Of a DNA stretch of 64,000 nucleotides, positions 41,303 through 53,403 are shown in pieces; positions within the stretch are counted from its first letter, which is position 1; every line of letters begins with the position of its first letter. The notes under the pieces are model-generated. The model did no database searches, was not told the DNA's origin, and saw only the letters and a list, made by a program, of their open reading frames with translations. Origin of the DNA: Annulohypoxylon bovei var. microspora (Eukaryota; Ascomycota; Sordariomycetes; Xylariales; Hypoxylaceae); assembly GCA_022836615.1 (NCBI GenBank), contig MU405227.1, positions 62,001-126,000 on the forward strand, given 5' to 3'. The translations under genes were made by a program, and so were the position numbers.

Positions 41303-42386
41303 ATGTCTTTTGAAATCCTCAACTGGCCAGGCGTGATCACAATCGCGCCATGGCAAGCTTTCGACAAGTTATGGATGTCTGTTATGGGATATCATGCAAA
41401 CGAATTCAGATTCAAAGAGGGGATTACCCCGATGTCGACTCTTAATGAGACGATATCCATGATCGTCTTATATCTCGTCGTCATCTTCGGTGGCCGTGAG
41501 ATCATGCGCAACCGTGAGCCGCTGAAGTTGAACGGTCTGTTCAAGGCTCATAACCTATTCTTGACGGTGCTTAGTGGCAGTTTGTTAGTTCTCTTCATCC
41601 AACAACTAGCCCCCACTCTTTGGAAGCACGGCCTCTATGCGAATATCTGCGGCGCAGACGGCTGGACCGACGAACTCGTAACTCTATACTACGTGAGTAC
41701 CTTAGACTCAACGTTCATTATCCACGATAGAAGAACTGACACGAGCAGCTCAACTACCTCACCAAATATGTCGAGTTGATCGACACTGTTTTCCTTATGG
41801 TTAAGAAGAAGCCGCTTACATTCCTCCACACATACCATCACCCGGCAACAGCGTTGCTATGCTATACCCAGCTTCTCGGCCACACTTCAGTGTCGTGGGT
41901 TCCGATTACGCTGAACTTGACAGTGCATGTGGTAATGTACTGGTACTACTTCCAAAGCGCGCGTGGTGTCAAGGTCTGGTGGAAGGAGTGGATCACGCGA
42001 ATGCAGATCGGACAGTTTATCCTCGACCTCGGTAAGTCTGTCGAAAAGTTACTCGTGCGAGAGAAGATGCTAATTTTCGAACGATAGGATTTGTTTACTT
42101 CGCATCCTGGGACTACTATGCCAGCGCCTACGCTCCTCATCTGCCGCATGTGGGGCGTTGTGCAGGTGAACCGTTCGCTGCGGTGTGTGGGTGCCTGATC
42201 TTGAGCTCGTACCTGGTGCTGTTCATTCTGTTCTACATTGCCACGTACAAGAAGGCCTCTTCGCGCAAGACCAATAAGAACGGGGATACGGCAGCTGTGT
42301 CCTCGATGAAGCAGAGCGCGGCCATGGTCGCCGACAGCTGCAGCGGAGTGGAACACATGAACAGCTCGCTAGTCGCTAGAAAGTAA
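41303..42386 (+). CDS. Very-long-chain fatty acid elongase (ELO family)
   Basis: Three exons: 41303-41692, 41749-42031 and 42088-42386, giving 323 aa. Both introns are 56 nt (GTGAGT...GAGCAG and GTAAGT...CGATAG) with matching phases. ELO proteins are ER multi-spanning condensing enzymes that add malonyl-CoA-derived two-carbon units to acyl-CoA. Seen are LNYLTKYVELIDTVFLMVKKK, the catalytic His box FLHTYHHPAT (His157-His161), a MYWYYF block, and TRMQIGQFILDLGFVYFA. Hydrophobic segments fit five to seven membrane helices, and the tail is Lys/Ser-rich with a C-terminal ARK. It resembles the Elo2/Fen1 type, supplying ceramide acyl chains, but subtype is not certain. It may be a housekeeping gene rather than part of any cluster. 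Confidence 0.94.
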
Positions 42387-44968
42387 TGTGTTGGTCTGGC
42401 AGTTGGTTCGCCTATCTAAGACTACCGACAAGGTAGATACTAGGGTAGACATTTTTGCATGGACAGTGGATACGGGTACCTTGCTATCAACGTGTTAGGC
42501 ATTCCCAAGTATCTGGAGGGGTGGAGGGGAACGTGGGGGTTCATCATGGAGTTGGCGTCAGCTGGTGTCTATTATCGTATTTGCATTTTCACACGCATAC
42601 GCATAGTTATTATGAACATGTATATCTTAATGCCCACCTAGTATAGTGTTAATATAGGTACTTGGAACATTGTATGGGGTGGTCTCGTTTAGCGTTGGAT
42701 GTCTGCATCGATGCCTTAGAAATGACGAGGATCGGACAGTTTCGAATCAAAACAATGAACTCATTGTTGTGGTAGTAATGATTACCGTTTATGCAGGACT
42801 CTTTGTGATGTTGATGTGAGGTTGAAAAAGAGGCGTGACATCTACACTGCTACAGTAAGACATTTACGGGGAGATTGTGGGGCAGCTACAAGGAGCTTAA
42901 TCTCCCTCGGTCCTTGACCCTTGTGAAGTCCAAGTACAAAGTACGTATGTAAATAGGTACATTTGATGGATTGGATGGGTCCCGTCATGATTTCCCAGGG
43001 ATTCCCCAAGGATAACTGTGGGTGTAGCTGGTGGATGTACACGTTACATCCCCCCTATCTTGGCAATATCTTATTTCAACGGATTCTCCCTACAGCCAAT
43101 CAATTTTTAACTATATTAACTATGCCGCAACTTACTACGTACTAAGTACGACTAGCAGTTAAACTAAAGATTAAATCAAGGAACAAAGACACCCGGAGCA
43201 GGGATTTTCAGCCTCTCTTTTACTAAGCTAATCTTGGTCGAGCTACGTCAACCTAGTCCTTATTGAAAAATCAACTAAGCTAGGTAAACTTTTAGATTCG
43301 GATCAAGATCTGGTGGGATTACCATCTAGAAGTTAACTAATAATAGGCAGATAGGTACCTAGGCAGCTAGGTAAGTACATGAGTGACTCGGCAAGCCTCG
43401 TTTCCGTAGCTATTCCGACCCACCCAATCATACTCAACTACCGATCCTTGGAAGCTGAGGCCCCCAATTCCTTATCGGTAGGTACCTAAAGTAGGTTACA
43501 TGCCGTACCGTAGCTGGGCGAGAGATACATAGTCCACTTGTTCTCTTGCGTTATCAAGATCGATCGATGATACCCTACAATATGTCAAATGTCAAACAAA
43601 ATGGTCTAGACTAGCACATACTGTGTATCTGCTGAAGCATTCCCTGTTAGGCAAATCTAGTCGAGTCTATAAGCAATAGGGTATTCGAATCTCATCGGTA
43701 TCGGTATCGTAATCTGCCTTGATGGTAGTATTCGTTTACCGGCATCATAGCCGATGTAAGGTATCATCAACGGCTGTTCCGTACGAAATCTCTACCTACC
43801 TACCCACCTACCTACTCATCAACTCACGGGGCCTTTCATTCTCAAATAAAATTACCCAATAAGAAACTCGATGTCTCAACCAGTACGACCCAAAGTGGTT
43901 AGTAGCCTAGGTGGTTATTACACCAAAAGTAGTGGTTGTTTATTTAAAAAAGAAGAAAAATGCTCCTACATCTCGGGGCGTTCTACTAGTCCCCGGGATC
44001 TACCTGGACCGAATTAAACATTTTTTCCCTATCTACCTACGGACCTTTGTCCAAATATGACTATGATGTAACAGTTGGTCGGATATGCTCGTGTTCTCCA
44101 GCAATGAGGATGATGCTTGCTCTCACGTTGGAAGAGGACGAACACGTCGCATACATGCGAAGTACCCAGGTCTGGCAAAGAAGCGAGGAAATACAACCGA
44201 ACTTTGAAGTTGTCCACTCAACATTGTGTCCCAAAAAATCAAGTGTGACAAGTAGTAAACATGATTTCAACGGGAACGCCTCTTATGAATACCTCCCTAG
44301 TTTCCGAGACGTGTTTTAATTTTCTGGGACACTCGATGCTTTAGGACGCCCAACAGGCCCAGTAGAAGCAGACACACCCAACACGGCGTTACCATGTTTA
44401 CTATTCTCTATTGGGATCAGTATGACTGACTTAACTCGGAAGGATTGGCAATCTCGACCTCGATAGATTCGTGGGGATTCCTCCCACTTTGGCCATCGAC
44501 GAATCACATTTAATCACATTTAGTCATTTCGCTCTTTTCGACTCAGACAGTTTATGTCTATCACTACCAAATTTGATATGACAACACTTAGCTCGATGTT
44601 AAAGAGCAAATAAAGAAGCTACTTTCCAAGCTCCCAGGCTCCTTCGCGTAGTAAGAGCTCAAAACCGGGCTCCGCTTACTTGCAGTAAATGGTTATAGAC
44701 ACTTGAAAGCATCTTATCTCACCGTCGTGAGCTTTCATCTAGGCCCGGACCTGATTCCCCCTGACTTTCAGCTGTACTATATCAAACGTATATCTCCGGG
44801 AATGCTACGGGATATCGGAGTTTCTTCGTACTGGTCAGATAGTGTTATCACAGCATATGTTGATATCCCATCCCCATATTACATACACCAGTCATAGCAA
44901 AACTTGATCAAGGGGCGACGATTTTCAACACTTCCAAAATACAAAGTTTCCCTTGTTCGCGGGCCAAG
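42387..44968. other. Gene-free stretch after the elongase
   Basis: About 2.6 kb. It has several CTACC/GGTAG runs (43343-43380, 43790-43820) and AT-rich tracts. Frames at 42455-42646 and 44029-44319 have no recognisable features. No gene is supported. Confidence 0.5.
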
Positions 44969-46078
44969 ATGTCTACGACGTACATACTGGGCTCTATCAA
45001 CCAAAGTCGTGGCTCGGACTACGATGTCGTGTCAGAGGGCCCTATCGCTAGGCTCCCGTCGCCGATACCCTCTTTTACGGATGCCGTCTACCCTCATTTG
45101 ACCTGGTCGACGCTTTGGTTTACTTTACTATGTGTTTTTATCGCACTAAATATGAAGAACATGCCATTCATGTGGCACGTAAGTGGTTATCCCCTCACTT
45201 TCTCGCCGGCCTAGAACTAACATATGTTCAAGATGCGACTTGTGAATGCCTTTCGTTTCGTTCTTCGAACACAGCGGCCAGCCGTGCCGCTGGAACCGAT
45301 GCATATCTTTCAACCAATCATCACGTCATCCACGGCGCAGCTCATGGAGATAGATTTCAACATCCATAAGTCCAATTCGTCATACTTCTCAGATGCCGAC
45401 ATCGCCCGGGCTCACCTTGTCTGCACCCTCTTTTCCAAAGGGATTGAGCACATGCGTGGGGGAACTGCCGCATACACGGGATCTGGGAAGCCATTGTTCG
45501 GATTTGCACTTGGCGCAGTCTCATGCAACTTTAAACGGGAAATACGACCGCATGAGCAGTATGAGATGTGGTCTAAGATCCTTACTTGGGATGAGAAATG
45601 GATCTACGTCGTCACCCACTTCGTCCGCAAGGGTGCCGCCAACCCCAAGAGCTATTCACTATATCCGGATCAGTCACCTAGTAAAGGGTCAGATGAGAGA
45701 TCATCCAGCAGCAAGGAGGGTAATGATGTCAACTCGGATAAGGTCATCTTCGCAACGGCGCTTAGTAAATGCGTGTTTAAGGCCGGTCGAAAAACTGTCT
45801 CACCGGAGACCATGTTCCAAATTTCCGGTCTATTGCCATCGGGTAATTCCGATGACAAGGAGTTCGACGAGGTCACACTGCGACAAATCGAGATGCAGAG
45901 GCAAAAGGGGCTTGTAACCGCACAATCGCTCACGGGACAAACTCAACAGAATCTTGAATCCGAGTTTGATGGTACCGGTTGTGAGGCATTAGGGAGACAC
46001 ACTGACGGCGCAGGCATCGTTGGGGTAGTGAACACCCTCATGCAGCTGGCACGTTTGAAAAAGTCTCAAATATTATGA
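44969..46078 (+). CDS. THEM6-like thioesterase-fold protein
   Basis: Two exons: 44969-45178 and 45233-46078, giving 351 aa. The 54-nt intron has GTAAGT, an ACTAAC branch site and an AAG acceptor. One N-terminal membrane segment (LTWSTLWFTLLCVFIALNM) precedes a hot-dog-fold region. Its conserved entry is NAFRFVLRTQ, followed by IFQPIITSSTAQLMEIDFNIHKSNSSYFSDADIARAHLV, as in THEM6-type proteins (4HBT-like). Family members are thought to act on acyl thioesters, but activity is not established for many. A variable Ser/Lys-rich insert follows (SPSKGSDERSSSSKEG). The C-terminal part has a long helix (DEVTLRQIEMQRQKGL). It lies between an elongase and an MFS transporter, which would suit acyl-chain metabolism (inference). 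Confidence 0.8.
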
Positions 46079-48251
46079 TCATTTTCATCGCCACCATCAT
46101 AGCAGTTAATGATGGCAACTTTAGATACCTCTTTGCATTAAGAAACAGAGCGGCAGTCATTTCAATGTACATGATCCCTCGCATATTACATACCATAATA
46201 GACATTTAGAATATAATACTTTAATCTTAACTTTCGGCACATTGCGAATATATCAAAGCGCGCCTTGACAGATCAGATGAAACAACCACTCGGGATATTT
46301 TACGCAAAACAGAGTCGTAATTCATACACAACCATAGTTCGTGTCTAATCTCAATACGAGCAGGATCTTTTTTCAGACGTACACCAAGGCGCTTCAGAGA
46401 CGCATCATTTGGCTACATTCACTATGCGGCCATATGCGCGAACTGATTAATCCCGGGGAACAATGCATTGTACTTCTAAGCATGTAGGTAGTAAGTACAT
46501 GCTTTACTTACTTACCTACCTATTCGCAATTTGTGGCGTTGAAGTTGAAATAAGGGTCTTGAAAAAAGGATTCTAGGGTTGCTTCCATAATCTTACCTAT
46601 CCCCTACATATTCCCTACATGCAGTACCAACATATCCTAAGATCTGTCTGTCCATTCAGATCAAGGAGGGGACATGACACATGCAGTCACAGACGTATAA
46701 TATTTCGCCTATACCTGATAGGTATGACACATTGTTACGGCGATTTTGCTATTGGGCTTCGGTGAAAAGTATCCTGTTTTTTCTGCACCCTCTTGTTCAC
46801 TGATGAGCGTATCGCTTACCACCAGACTTGGTCGATACGATATCTAATGACTACTAGAGTTTGCCTCGACGCCTAGAGGATGACCTCGATAAGTCGAAAG
46901 TAAAAATAAGATTAGCCACAGTGACGCCCGCTAAGTATATTATGGGCAGGGATTGGGTAGATTACGGCTGTTCGTCAACGAACCCAGGGATATAGATAGA
47001 TCATTAGGCTAGAGCTGTCGACTAGCCAGCCCATTTGTACCAGATACAAATAGTAGGAATAGGATCTCTTTCCGTAAGCCACGTGCACAAGGGTACATTG
47101 ACAATCTCGGGTTGCGACTTGGGGCTGCATTTAGTTTAAACACTAGGAGAATATTTACATCATGTACCTTTGATTGACAATGTCTTACCATATCGAGCAG
47201 TATACACTAGAGTACCTAGTATAGTAACAAGACACGTATACTAGCTTCCGCGATCTAGGTAACATGTGGACCGTTGATCGAAGGGAGGTACCGGATACCT
47301 TCTATCCGTCCTACGAAGTACTGAAACGGCAGTAAGAATAGCGAACTAAGGGATGATAGGCGTTCACCACTTCACCACTGGGTAAGGCTACTGAATCCGG
47401 CCGGTGGCTGCAGCGATGGCTTCGGCCCACGTCCGCTAGCGGCCCACTTCCAAGACGGCGGGCCGCAGATCGTTTCTCTTTAGGGATCGAGTTCTGATAT
47501 GTAGATACTGTTTACCTTCCATCTGCCCTATCTATCCCTGAAAGAAGCTTGAGAACTTTCCTGCTGCTCTAATGCTGTCTTTGTCTTGGCTCCCCCTATC
47601 GCACAATTCCCATCCGGGGCGAAAATATTCTCAGCTCGTATCCACCGAACTGTAGGATCCGCCAGACGCAGTTCGTACGCCAACTCAACGGCGCTATTGA
47701 ATATTCCCGGCACTTCTTTTAACCCCCTTCCGCCGTTCGCCATTGGGTTAAGGGAAGGCTTCAGCTCGCTCGCTCCAGGCTTGCTAACTCTATAGTGATC
47801 GCCGACCTCAGACAAGACCTACGACATGTACCCCGTAGTCCCCTTCCCGCTGGCATGTCTTTGTATGCAACTAGAGCGATACGGCAAACGGCCAAGCGTT
47901 GTTTTTCTTCCTCAACATAACCCTAATCTCTTTCTTTCCTTTTCCCGGTCAACGATACATACCTATGTACCTACTCAGACAAGGCAATTTACCGGACCGC
48001 AGATTAGCCCCAGACCTGCAAAATAAACAAGGCAGCTGGCTCGCATGTGTGGGGGGGAGGCTTGCTTTGCGCAGCCTGCGAGCTAAGGCTAGAGCCCTGG
48101 GCAGACTCGGCATATTGGAAGACTGGTAACATACTCGCGTCTAGTCGCCTCTTAGGGCTGCGGGCTTAGATGCGGATCGGCCGCGGGGCGTTACGATAGC
48201 GCATAGTGACGTTGCCCCAGCAGTGAGACGGAACGACAAGTAACCGGCTGG
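46079..48251. other. Gene-free stretch before the MFS gene
   Basis: About 2.2 kb. It holds a near-perfect hairpin at 46484-46519. Frames at 47528-47815 and 47826-48129 lack features. The CT-rich segment around 47820-47970 is well upstream of the MFS start. No gene is supported. Confidence 0.5.
46484..46519. repeat. Hairpin-forming inverted repeat
   Basis: Left arm GTAGGTAGTAAGTA pairs with right arm TACTTACTTACCTAC (one extra base) around a 7-nt loop. It lies in the spacer upstream of the MFS gene and could be a small miniature element or chance. Confidence 0.6.
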
Positions 48252-50709
48252 GTGACACACGGGTTGACATCAGGTCGCGTCTTGATGTTACCCTACCACC
48301 TCTACCATCTTCGCTCTGCACTTGGACATAATGTGACAACCCTAGCTATCGAACCTATCCAAGTAGGCCAGAACAAGCGCAAACCGACCAACGGCGTGAT
48401 GGAGGAGGACGGCGGCCATCGTGCCTCACAAGACAACGACGCATCTTCAGTGCACCAGTCTTCGGCTCCCAACGATGGCAGGGCCAGTCCTGACTGGGAC
48501 GCCGCTACGCAGTCAAACGTCCCTGCACCTCATACAATGTCACCTTTCTGGCTCGCCGATGAGCTTATCGGCAGCGTCTCTCAGTCCAAGGCTTACCACT
48601 CGAGAGATTTCTCGGTGTCTTCGTGCCAGACGCTGACCAACGGAGGCAGCGACACGGGCAGCCTGGCCCGGCTGCACTCTACGAGCCTCGGAGAAGCAGA
48701 TCGCTACGCTACATTAGCTGATCTACTGATCGACTCGGCGCCGCATCTCCGGCATCTGGCTACCGTCAGTACAGACGAGCCCAAATCCCGGATCGCGTCC
48801 TTCCCACCCGGACGTCAGCTAGTGACTCCCGTAGAGGAACAGCGACACCCAGGAAAACCCGGGGTGCAGACCAGCAATAGCTCGAAGTCGTTCGACCTGG
48901 ACATCCTGGACATCAACGGGCAAAGCGACGAGCAAAGCCAGCAGACTTCAACTACTGAAGTCGAAAATGTCGACCAGAACCAATTTTTCTTACAGGGAAT
49001 TCCCTTAATATTACTTACCATCGGACTCTCATTAGTTGTTTTTTTGATCTCTATAGATCGTACTATCATTACCACCGTAAGTACCTACCTCCTTAACACG
49101 GCACCCCAACCTATATCTCAGGAATCAGACAGCTAACCCGCAAAACAGGCCATTCCTTTTATCACCTCCGAGTTCAAGTCCACGGCGGACATCGGATGGT
49201 ATGGGTCATCGTATCTCCTTACGGCATGCGCCTTCCAGCCCGTCTTCGGACGGGTCTTCACTCTCTTTAACCCCAAATGGGCCTATCTCCTATCCATGTT
49301 TGTCTTCGAAATCGGATCCGTCATCAGCGGGTTCGCGCCCACCTCGGCCACCCTTATCATCGGACGCGCCATCGCCGGCTTCGGCAGCGCCGGCATCCTC
49401 ACCGGAAGTTTCGTTATTGTCGCTACGGCCGTGCCTTTGAACGTCCGGCCCATTTATACTGCTGTTGTTGGGTTAATGTGAGTTTGCGAAAGCCGCTGAT
49501 CGTTGATTTGGGTACGGAGAACTAACTATCGCAGGTTCGGCGTTGGTGCTACCGTCGGCCCCCTGATTGGAGGCGTGTTTACAGATTTAGTCGTATGTAT
49601 CCCCTTCCCAAACACCAAAAGCCAACATGCTAACACGGACATAGACGTGGCGCTGGTGCTTCTGGATCAACCTGCCAGTCGGCGCCGTAACAATCATCGT
49701 CATGAGCCTCGTCTACCACCCGCGGCCGCACGACGGGCCGCGGCCCAAATTCATGGACCGGCTCGTCAAGCTCGACCTAGTCGGCAACGTGATCCTGCTC
49801 GGCTCGTCCGTGATGCTGTTCCTAGCGCTCGAGTACACGCTCACGGGCGCAGCCTGGGCCAGCGCCGAGATCATCGGGCTGCTCTGCGGGTTCGGTCTCA
49901 CGCTCGTCGTCTTCGTGGTGTGGCTGTGGTGGAAGAAGGACGGGGCGCTGATCCCGCCGGCCATCGCCAAGCAGCGGACCGTGGCGGCGTCCTGCCTCAT
50001 GGCCTTCTTCACGTACGGCGCCCTGCTCATCCACACCTACTTCCTGCCCATCTGGTTCCAGGCCATCCTCGGCTACTCGGCCATCGAGTCCGGCGTCGCC
50101 ATGATCCCCTACTTCGTCGCCAACGCGCTCTTCTCCGTCTTCTCCGGCGTCTTCGTCTCCGTCGTCGGCTACTTCACGCCGCCCGCCATCCTCGGCAGCG
50201 CCGTCGGCACCGTCGGCTGCGGCATCATCACCCTCTTCTCCCCGGGCATGAGCACGGCCGCGTGGATCGGCTTCGAGATCCTGGCCTCCGCCGGCTTCGG
50301 CATGTCGATCCAGCAGGGCTTCACGGCGGTGCAGACGGTGCTCGGGCCGGACGACCTCGCCGTCGGCACCGCCGCGGTCGTGGCCTCTCAGTCGCTAGGC
50401 GGGGCCGTGTTCATCTCAGTCGGCAACAGCGTGTTCCAGAACCGACTCGAAGCGCTGGTGCGCGAGACGGACATCCCCGGCCTGGACGTGCGCAAGGTCC
50501 TCAGCGCGGGGGCCGTCGCGTTCCGCGACGTCGTGCCCGCGGCCGACCTGCCCGCGCTGCTGGCCCAGTACGACGCCGCGCTGCACAGCGTGCTCGTCGT
50601 CGCCGTGCCGCTCGGCGCCCTCGCCTTCCTCTCCTGCTGCGCCCTGCAGTGGAAGAGCGTGAAGAAGCCGGCGCCTGCCGCCGCGGACGTGGAGAAAGCT
50701 CCTGAGTAG
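48252..50709 (+). CDS. MFS multidrug/efflux transporter, DHA2-like (14 TMS type)
   Basis: Four exons: 48252-49076, 49149-49477, 49535-49592 (58 nt) and 49645-50709, giving 758 aa from the first ATG. Introns are 72, 57 and 52 nt, all GT-AG with consistent phases. A long Ser/Gln-rich N-terminal region (~245 aa) is unusual; a start at 48399 (MEEDGG) would shorten it by 49 residues, and an extra intron there is possible. The transporter begins IPLILLTIGLSLVVFLISIDRTIITT, then DIGWYGSSYLL, the GRAIAGFGSAGILTG motif, and FGVGATVGPLIGGVFTDLVTWRWCFWINLPVG, which is diagnostic for fungal DHA2 drug/toxin exporters. It uses the proton gradient to export small molecules. Its neighbours are lipid- and oxidation-type enzymes. 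The family is secure; the cargo is unknown. Confidence 0.92.
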
Positions 50710-51954
50710 TGAGTGAGTTGGGGACCTACCTAGGTAGGTAGATACATAAGCAGGAGTAGATACGCAAATATGATGGGTGGATGGGTCGGTAATGTGATGT
50801 TACGTAATGGGTAGAACGTGTATTAATATCATGATATATATTTTAATGCGGCGTTATAAAGCGTATTTACCAGCCTTACTCAGGCGCTGTTAGAGGCAGT
50901 ACGATCCCGGCCGTTACTTGTGTGCTTATTTCATTGTGACATACACAAGTCCCCGGTCTAGATAGTAGAAGAGCCTACCTAACTATGCTCTATGTAGAAC
51001 ATGAATGGAATACTTGTATAGTTGTTGAAGATAAGCTACAGCGTCGTATTGTAACTAAAAGCTTTGAATTGCACCCATAACCTTAGGTATTCTTCCGGTT
51101 TATGTAGCATTAAACTGACTTACGAGAAGTCGTAGTCTCCTTCTGAGGACAGACCTAGCAGGTAGAATAGGATTTCCTTTCGTAAAAGTCAACACTTACC
51201 TGGATAATATCATATTAGTATTTATTAAGTCCTAAGGCAAGTATCTCTTAAAATGCGATCATAATTGTTGGTATAAGTGACATCCTACTTCTCATTGAAA
51301 GGAGAAAAACATATCATGATAAGTCTTCTCGTAAGCCCGACTTAGCTACCAGACTCTAACTACCCTTTTCTTCCAAAAGCACCGGAACTGACTACCTAGG
51401 CTTGATGACAAGAACGGTGATTCAATAGACACCTTACTGCCTCTAATACGAGTTCAAGAGGTGTGAATATATAGATTACCTTTGAACTTCCCTTCTACCC
51501 TACATTGACTAAAACCTACGACACTGGCATTACGGAGACACCATCCCCGGTAGTAACAGGTAATAACAGTTAACAATATACGATAATAAGAGGAGTAAAC
51601 CAATGCCAAGCTTCAAATATGTCTGCTCAGCTTCTCTATCACGAAAGCACATAAGTAGGTACCTAGTTTAACCTCGACATTAGAGTAATGAGTGATCCTA
51701 CTCTTATGTGACATGTCCTTCCGCAGAAACCAGGTATACGATCATACATTATTCTATGTGTACGCTTATACATAACATCCTTATACCCAACCCGTAATGT
51801 TTCTCCCAGACATTGCTTCGCCATCAATACCTATATTATCCAATGCACCCCATGACTCGCGCCAAACCTCTACACCGACACACCCAAACCAAACCATACC
51901 ATACCATTACCAAAACCCCCCAACCAAGCCCTCCCCTCCAACCCACCATCCTAA
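50710..51954. other. Convergent spacer: MFS / DUF1479
   Basis: About 1.25 kb, AT-rich. A perfect 16-bp palindrome ACCTACCTAGGTAGGT lies at 50724-50739, just after the MFS stop. The region 51860-51960 is CCA/CCAT-rich. No gene is supported. Confidence 0.6.
50724..50739. repeat. 16-bp perfect palindrome ACCTACCTAGGTAGGT
   Basis: It begins 15 bp after the MFS stop codon. The same centre (CCTAGG with TAGG/CCTA arms) appears elsewhere in the window. Confidence 0.8.
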
Positions 51955-53403
51955 TCAACCCCTCCTCCCCCTCCTCCCGACCCCCATATCAAAGCGATCA
52001 GGGAACAAGATGCCATTAGCCAGCGTCAACAAATCCCTCTCGGCCGCGCCCCTGCGCTCGTCCCAAGGCAGCAGGCCCATGCTCCTCAGCCCCTCCTCGC
52101 CGCCGGCGTCGTTGACGTCCTGGACGCCGGGGCGTGCGAGGTGGTCCCTCTCGCCCCTGGCGCGGCGCAGGAAGCCTCCGCTCTCGCTCTCGGCGAAGTC
52201 GGGGGCGGGGAGGCCGAGCAGGAAGGCCTTGCGCTGGCGCGCGAGGTACAGGGCGTTGGTCTGGGTGAGGGGGCAGGCGGGCGCGTACAGGACGGCGGCG
52301 TCGCGGGGCCCGGCGTGGCGCGCCGCCGCCGCGTGCACCGCGTCCGGGTGCCACAGCACGTAGTCGCCGGGCTCGACGCGCGGGATCGGCACCATGGACC
52401 GGTCCAGCCGCAGGTGCGGGTGCAGCGCCTGCGTCAGCTCCTGCACGCCGCGGCCCGGGACCGCGCCCTGGAGCACGCTGTTCTGCGCCACGTGCAGGTT
52501 CCAGTTGCTGTCGTGCAGGAAGCTGGGCCCGGCCTTGAAGCGCGGCGAGAAGAAGGGGCGCAGCAGCAGGTACGCGGTGGTGAGCTGCAGCATGGGGCAC
52601 GCGTGCAGCGAGCCGGCGCCGGGCGCGATGGAGGACAGCGACAGCCAGCCCTGGAACATCCGGAACATGCTGCAGGAGCTGACGCTGTTGTACAGGTCGG
52701 ATGTTACGCCGAGCCGTGTGCTGCTATCCCAGGGGTCGTACTCTTCCCACCGGCCTTGGAAGATCTTGGAGTATGTGCCGGCGTGCCCGTAGCCGTCTGT
52801 CTCCCACCTCTCGACGCTGCCGTTGTCGATGTGTGGGCCGGAGGCGAGGGATGTGTCTCCTGGCCTCCGTATACGGATGCGGTCTGCGTAGGCTACCGGG
52901 TGGTTGCTGCTCACGAGAGCATCTTCGTTATTGGAATGCCATATATTCATGATAAACCTCTGGACCTCGAGGAGTCGTGAATCAGCTCGAGCACGCACTT
53001 GCCCTGGACTCCAGAACAGCTCATAGAGTTGAGGATCATGAGATGGATAGCCTTTTGTTGGTGGATTGTGCCGGAGATACTCCTGTGTCTCTTCTTTCCA
53101 CAGCAAGGCAACGTTTGACGGGACAACTCTCCGTATGATAGCGACGCCTCTCTTCCTGAGGGCATCTCGGAAGATGGCTACCTTGTTTGGGTTGTGTATA
53201 TCAATGTAGTCAATCGTAGGTATGATATCGGATCCAGCCGCTGCTATACGGTCTGCTTCTTTTCTCAGTTGGCTGAGTAGGCGATAGAACGAATCAGCAA
53301 CAGCTCTCTCATTGCCGGCGATCAAATTTCGTTTGATTTTGGCGAATCGTTCTGGAAGTGGAATAGGATCCGGATCTTGTAGAGATAGGAAGTCAACTGC
53401 CAT
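51955..53403 (-). CDS. DUF1479 (YbiU-type) putative 2OG-Fe(II) oxygenase
   Basis: Single exon, 482 aa, ATG at 53403. The family is the DUF1479/YbiU group, whose fold is that of 2-oxoglutarate/iron dioxygenases. Seen are the early PTIDY block, RKRGVAIIRRVV, the probable iron motif HxD in GPHIDNGSVERW (His191, Asp193), FQGRWEEYDPWD, and the distal His region PGDYVLWHPDAVHAA (His352 or His357). The FFSPRF and HPHLRLDRSMVPIP blocks also fit. The 3' half is strongly GC-rich compared with the 5' half. The natural substrate of this family is not known. It is convergent with the MFS exporter and 3 kb from another 2OG-oxygenase gene. Family confidence is high; enzymatic activity is inferred. Confidence 0.85.
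   Translation of the reverse strand: MAVDFLSLQDPDPIPLPERFAKIKRNLIAGNERAVADSFYRLLSQLRKEADRIAAAGSDIIPTIDYIDIHNPNKVAIFRDALRKRGVAIIRRVVPSNVALLWKEETQEYLRHNPPTKGYPSHDPQLYELFWSPGQVRARADSRLLEVQRFIMNIWHSNNEDALVSSNHPVAYADRIRIRRPGDTSLASGPHIDNGSVERWETDGYGHAGTYSKIFQGRWEEYDPWDSSTRLGVTSDLYNSVSSCSMFRMFQGWLSLSSIAPGAGSLHACPMLQLTTAYLLLRPFFSPRFKAGPSFLHDSNWNLHVAQNSVLQGAVPGRGVQELTQALHPHLRLDRSMVPIPRVEPGDYVLWHPDAVHAAAARHAGPRDAAVLYAPACPLTQTNALYLARQRKAFLLGLPAPDFAESESGGFLRRARGERDHLARPGVQDVNDAGGEEGLRSMGLLPWDERRGAAERDLLTLANGILFPDRFDMGVGRRGRRG

Noticed and set aside
47528..47815. 95-codon minus-strand frame upstream of the MFS gene
   Set aside because: No recognisable domain and no supporting neighbour exons.
49503..50705. 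400-codon plus-strand frame inside the MFS gene
   Set aside because: Out-of-frame Arg-rich reading of the MFS exons; the correct frame has clear transporter motifs.
52141..52980. 279-codon plus-strand frame over DUF1479
   Set aside because: Antisense shadow of GC-rich DUF1479 sequence, without features.
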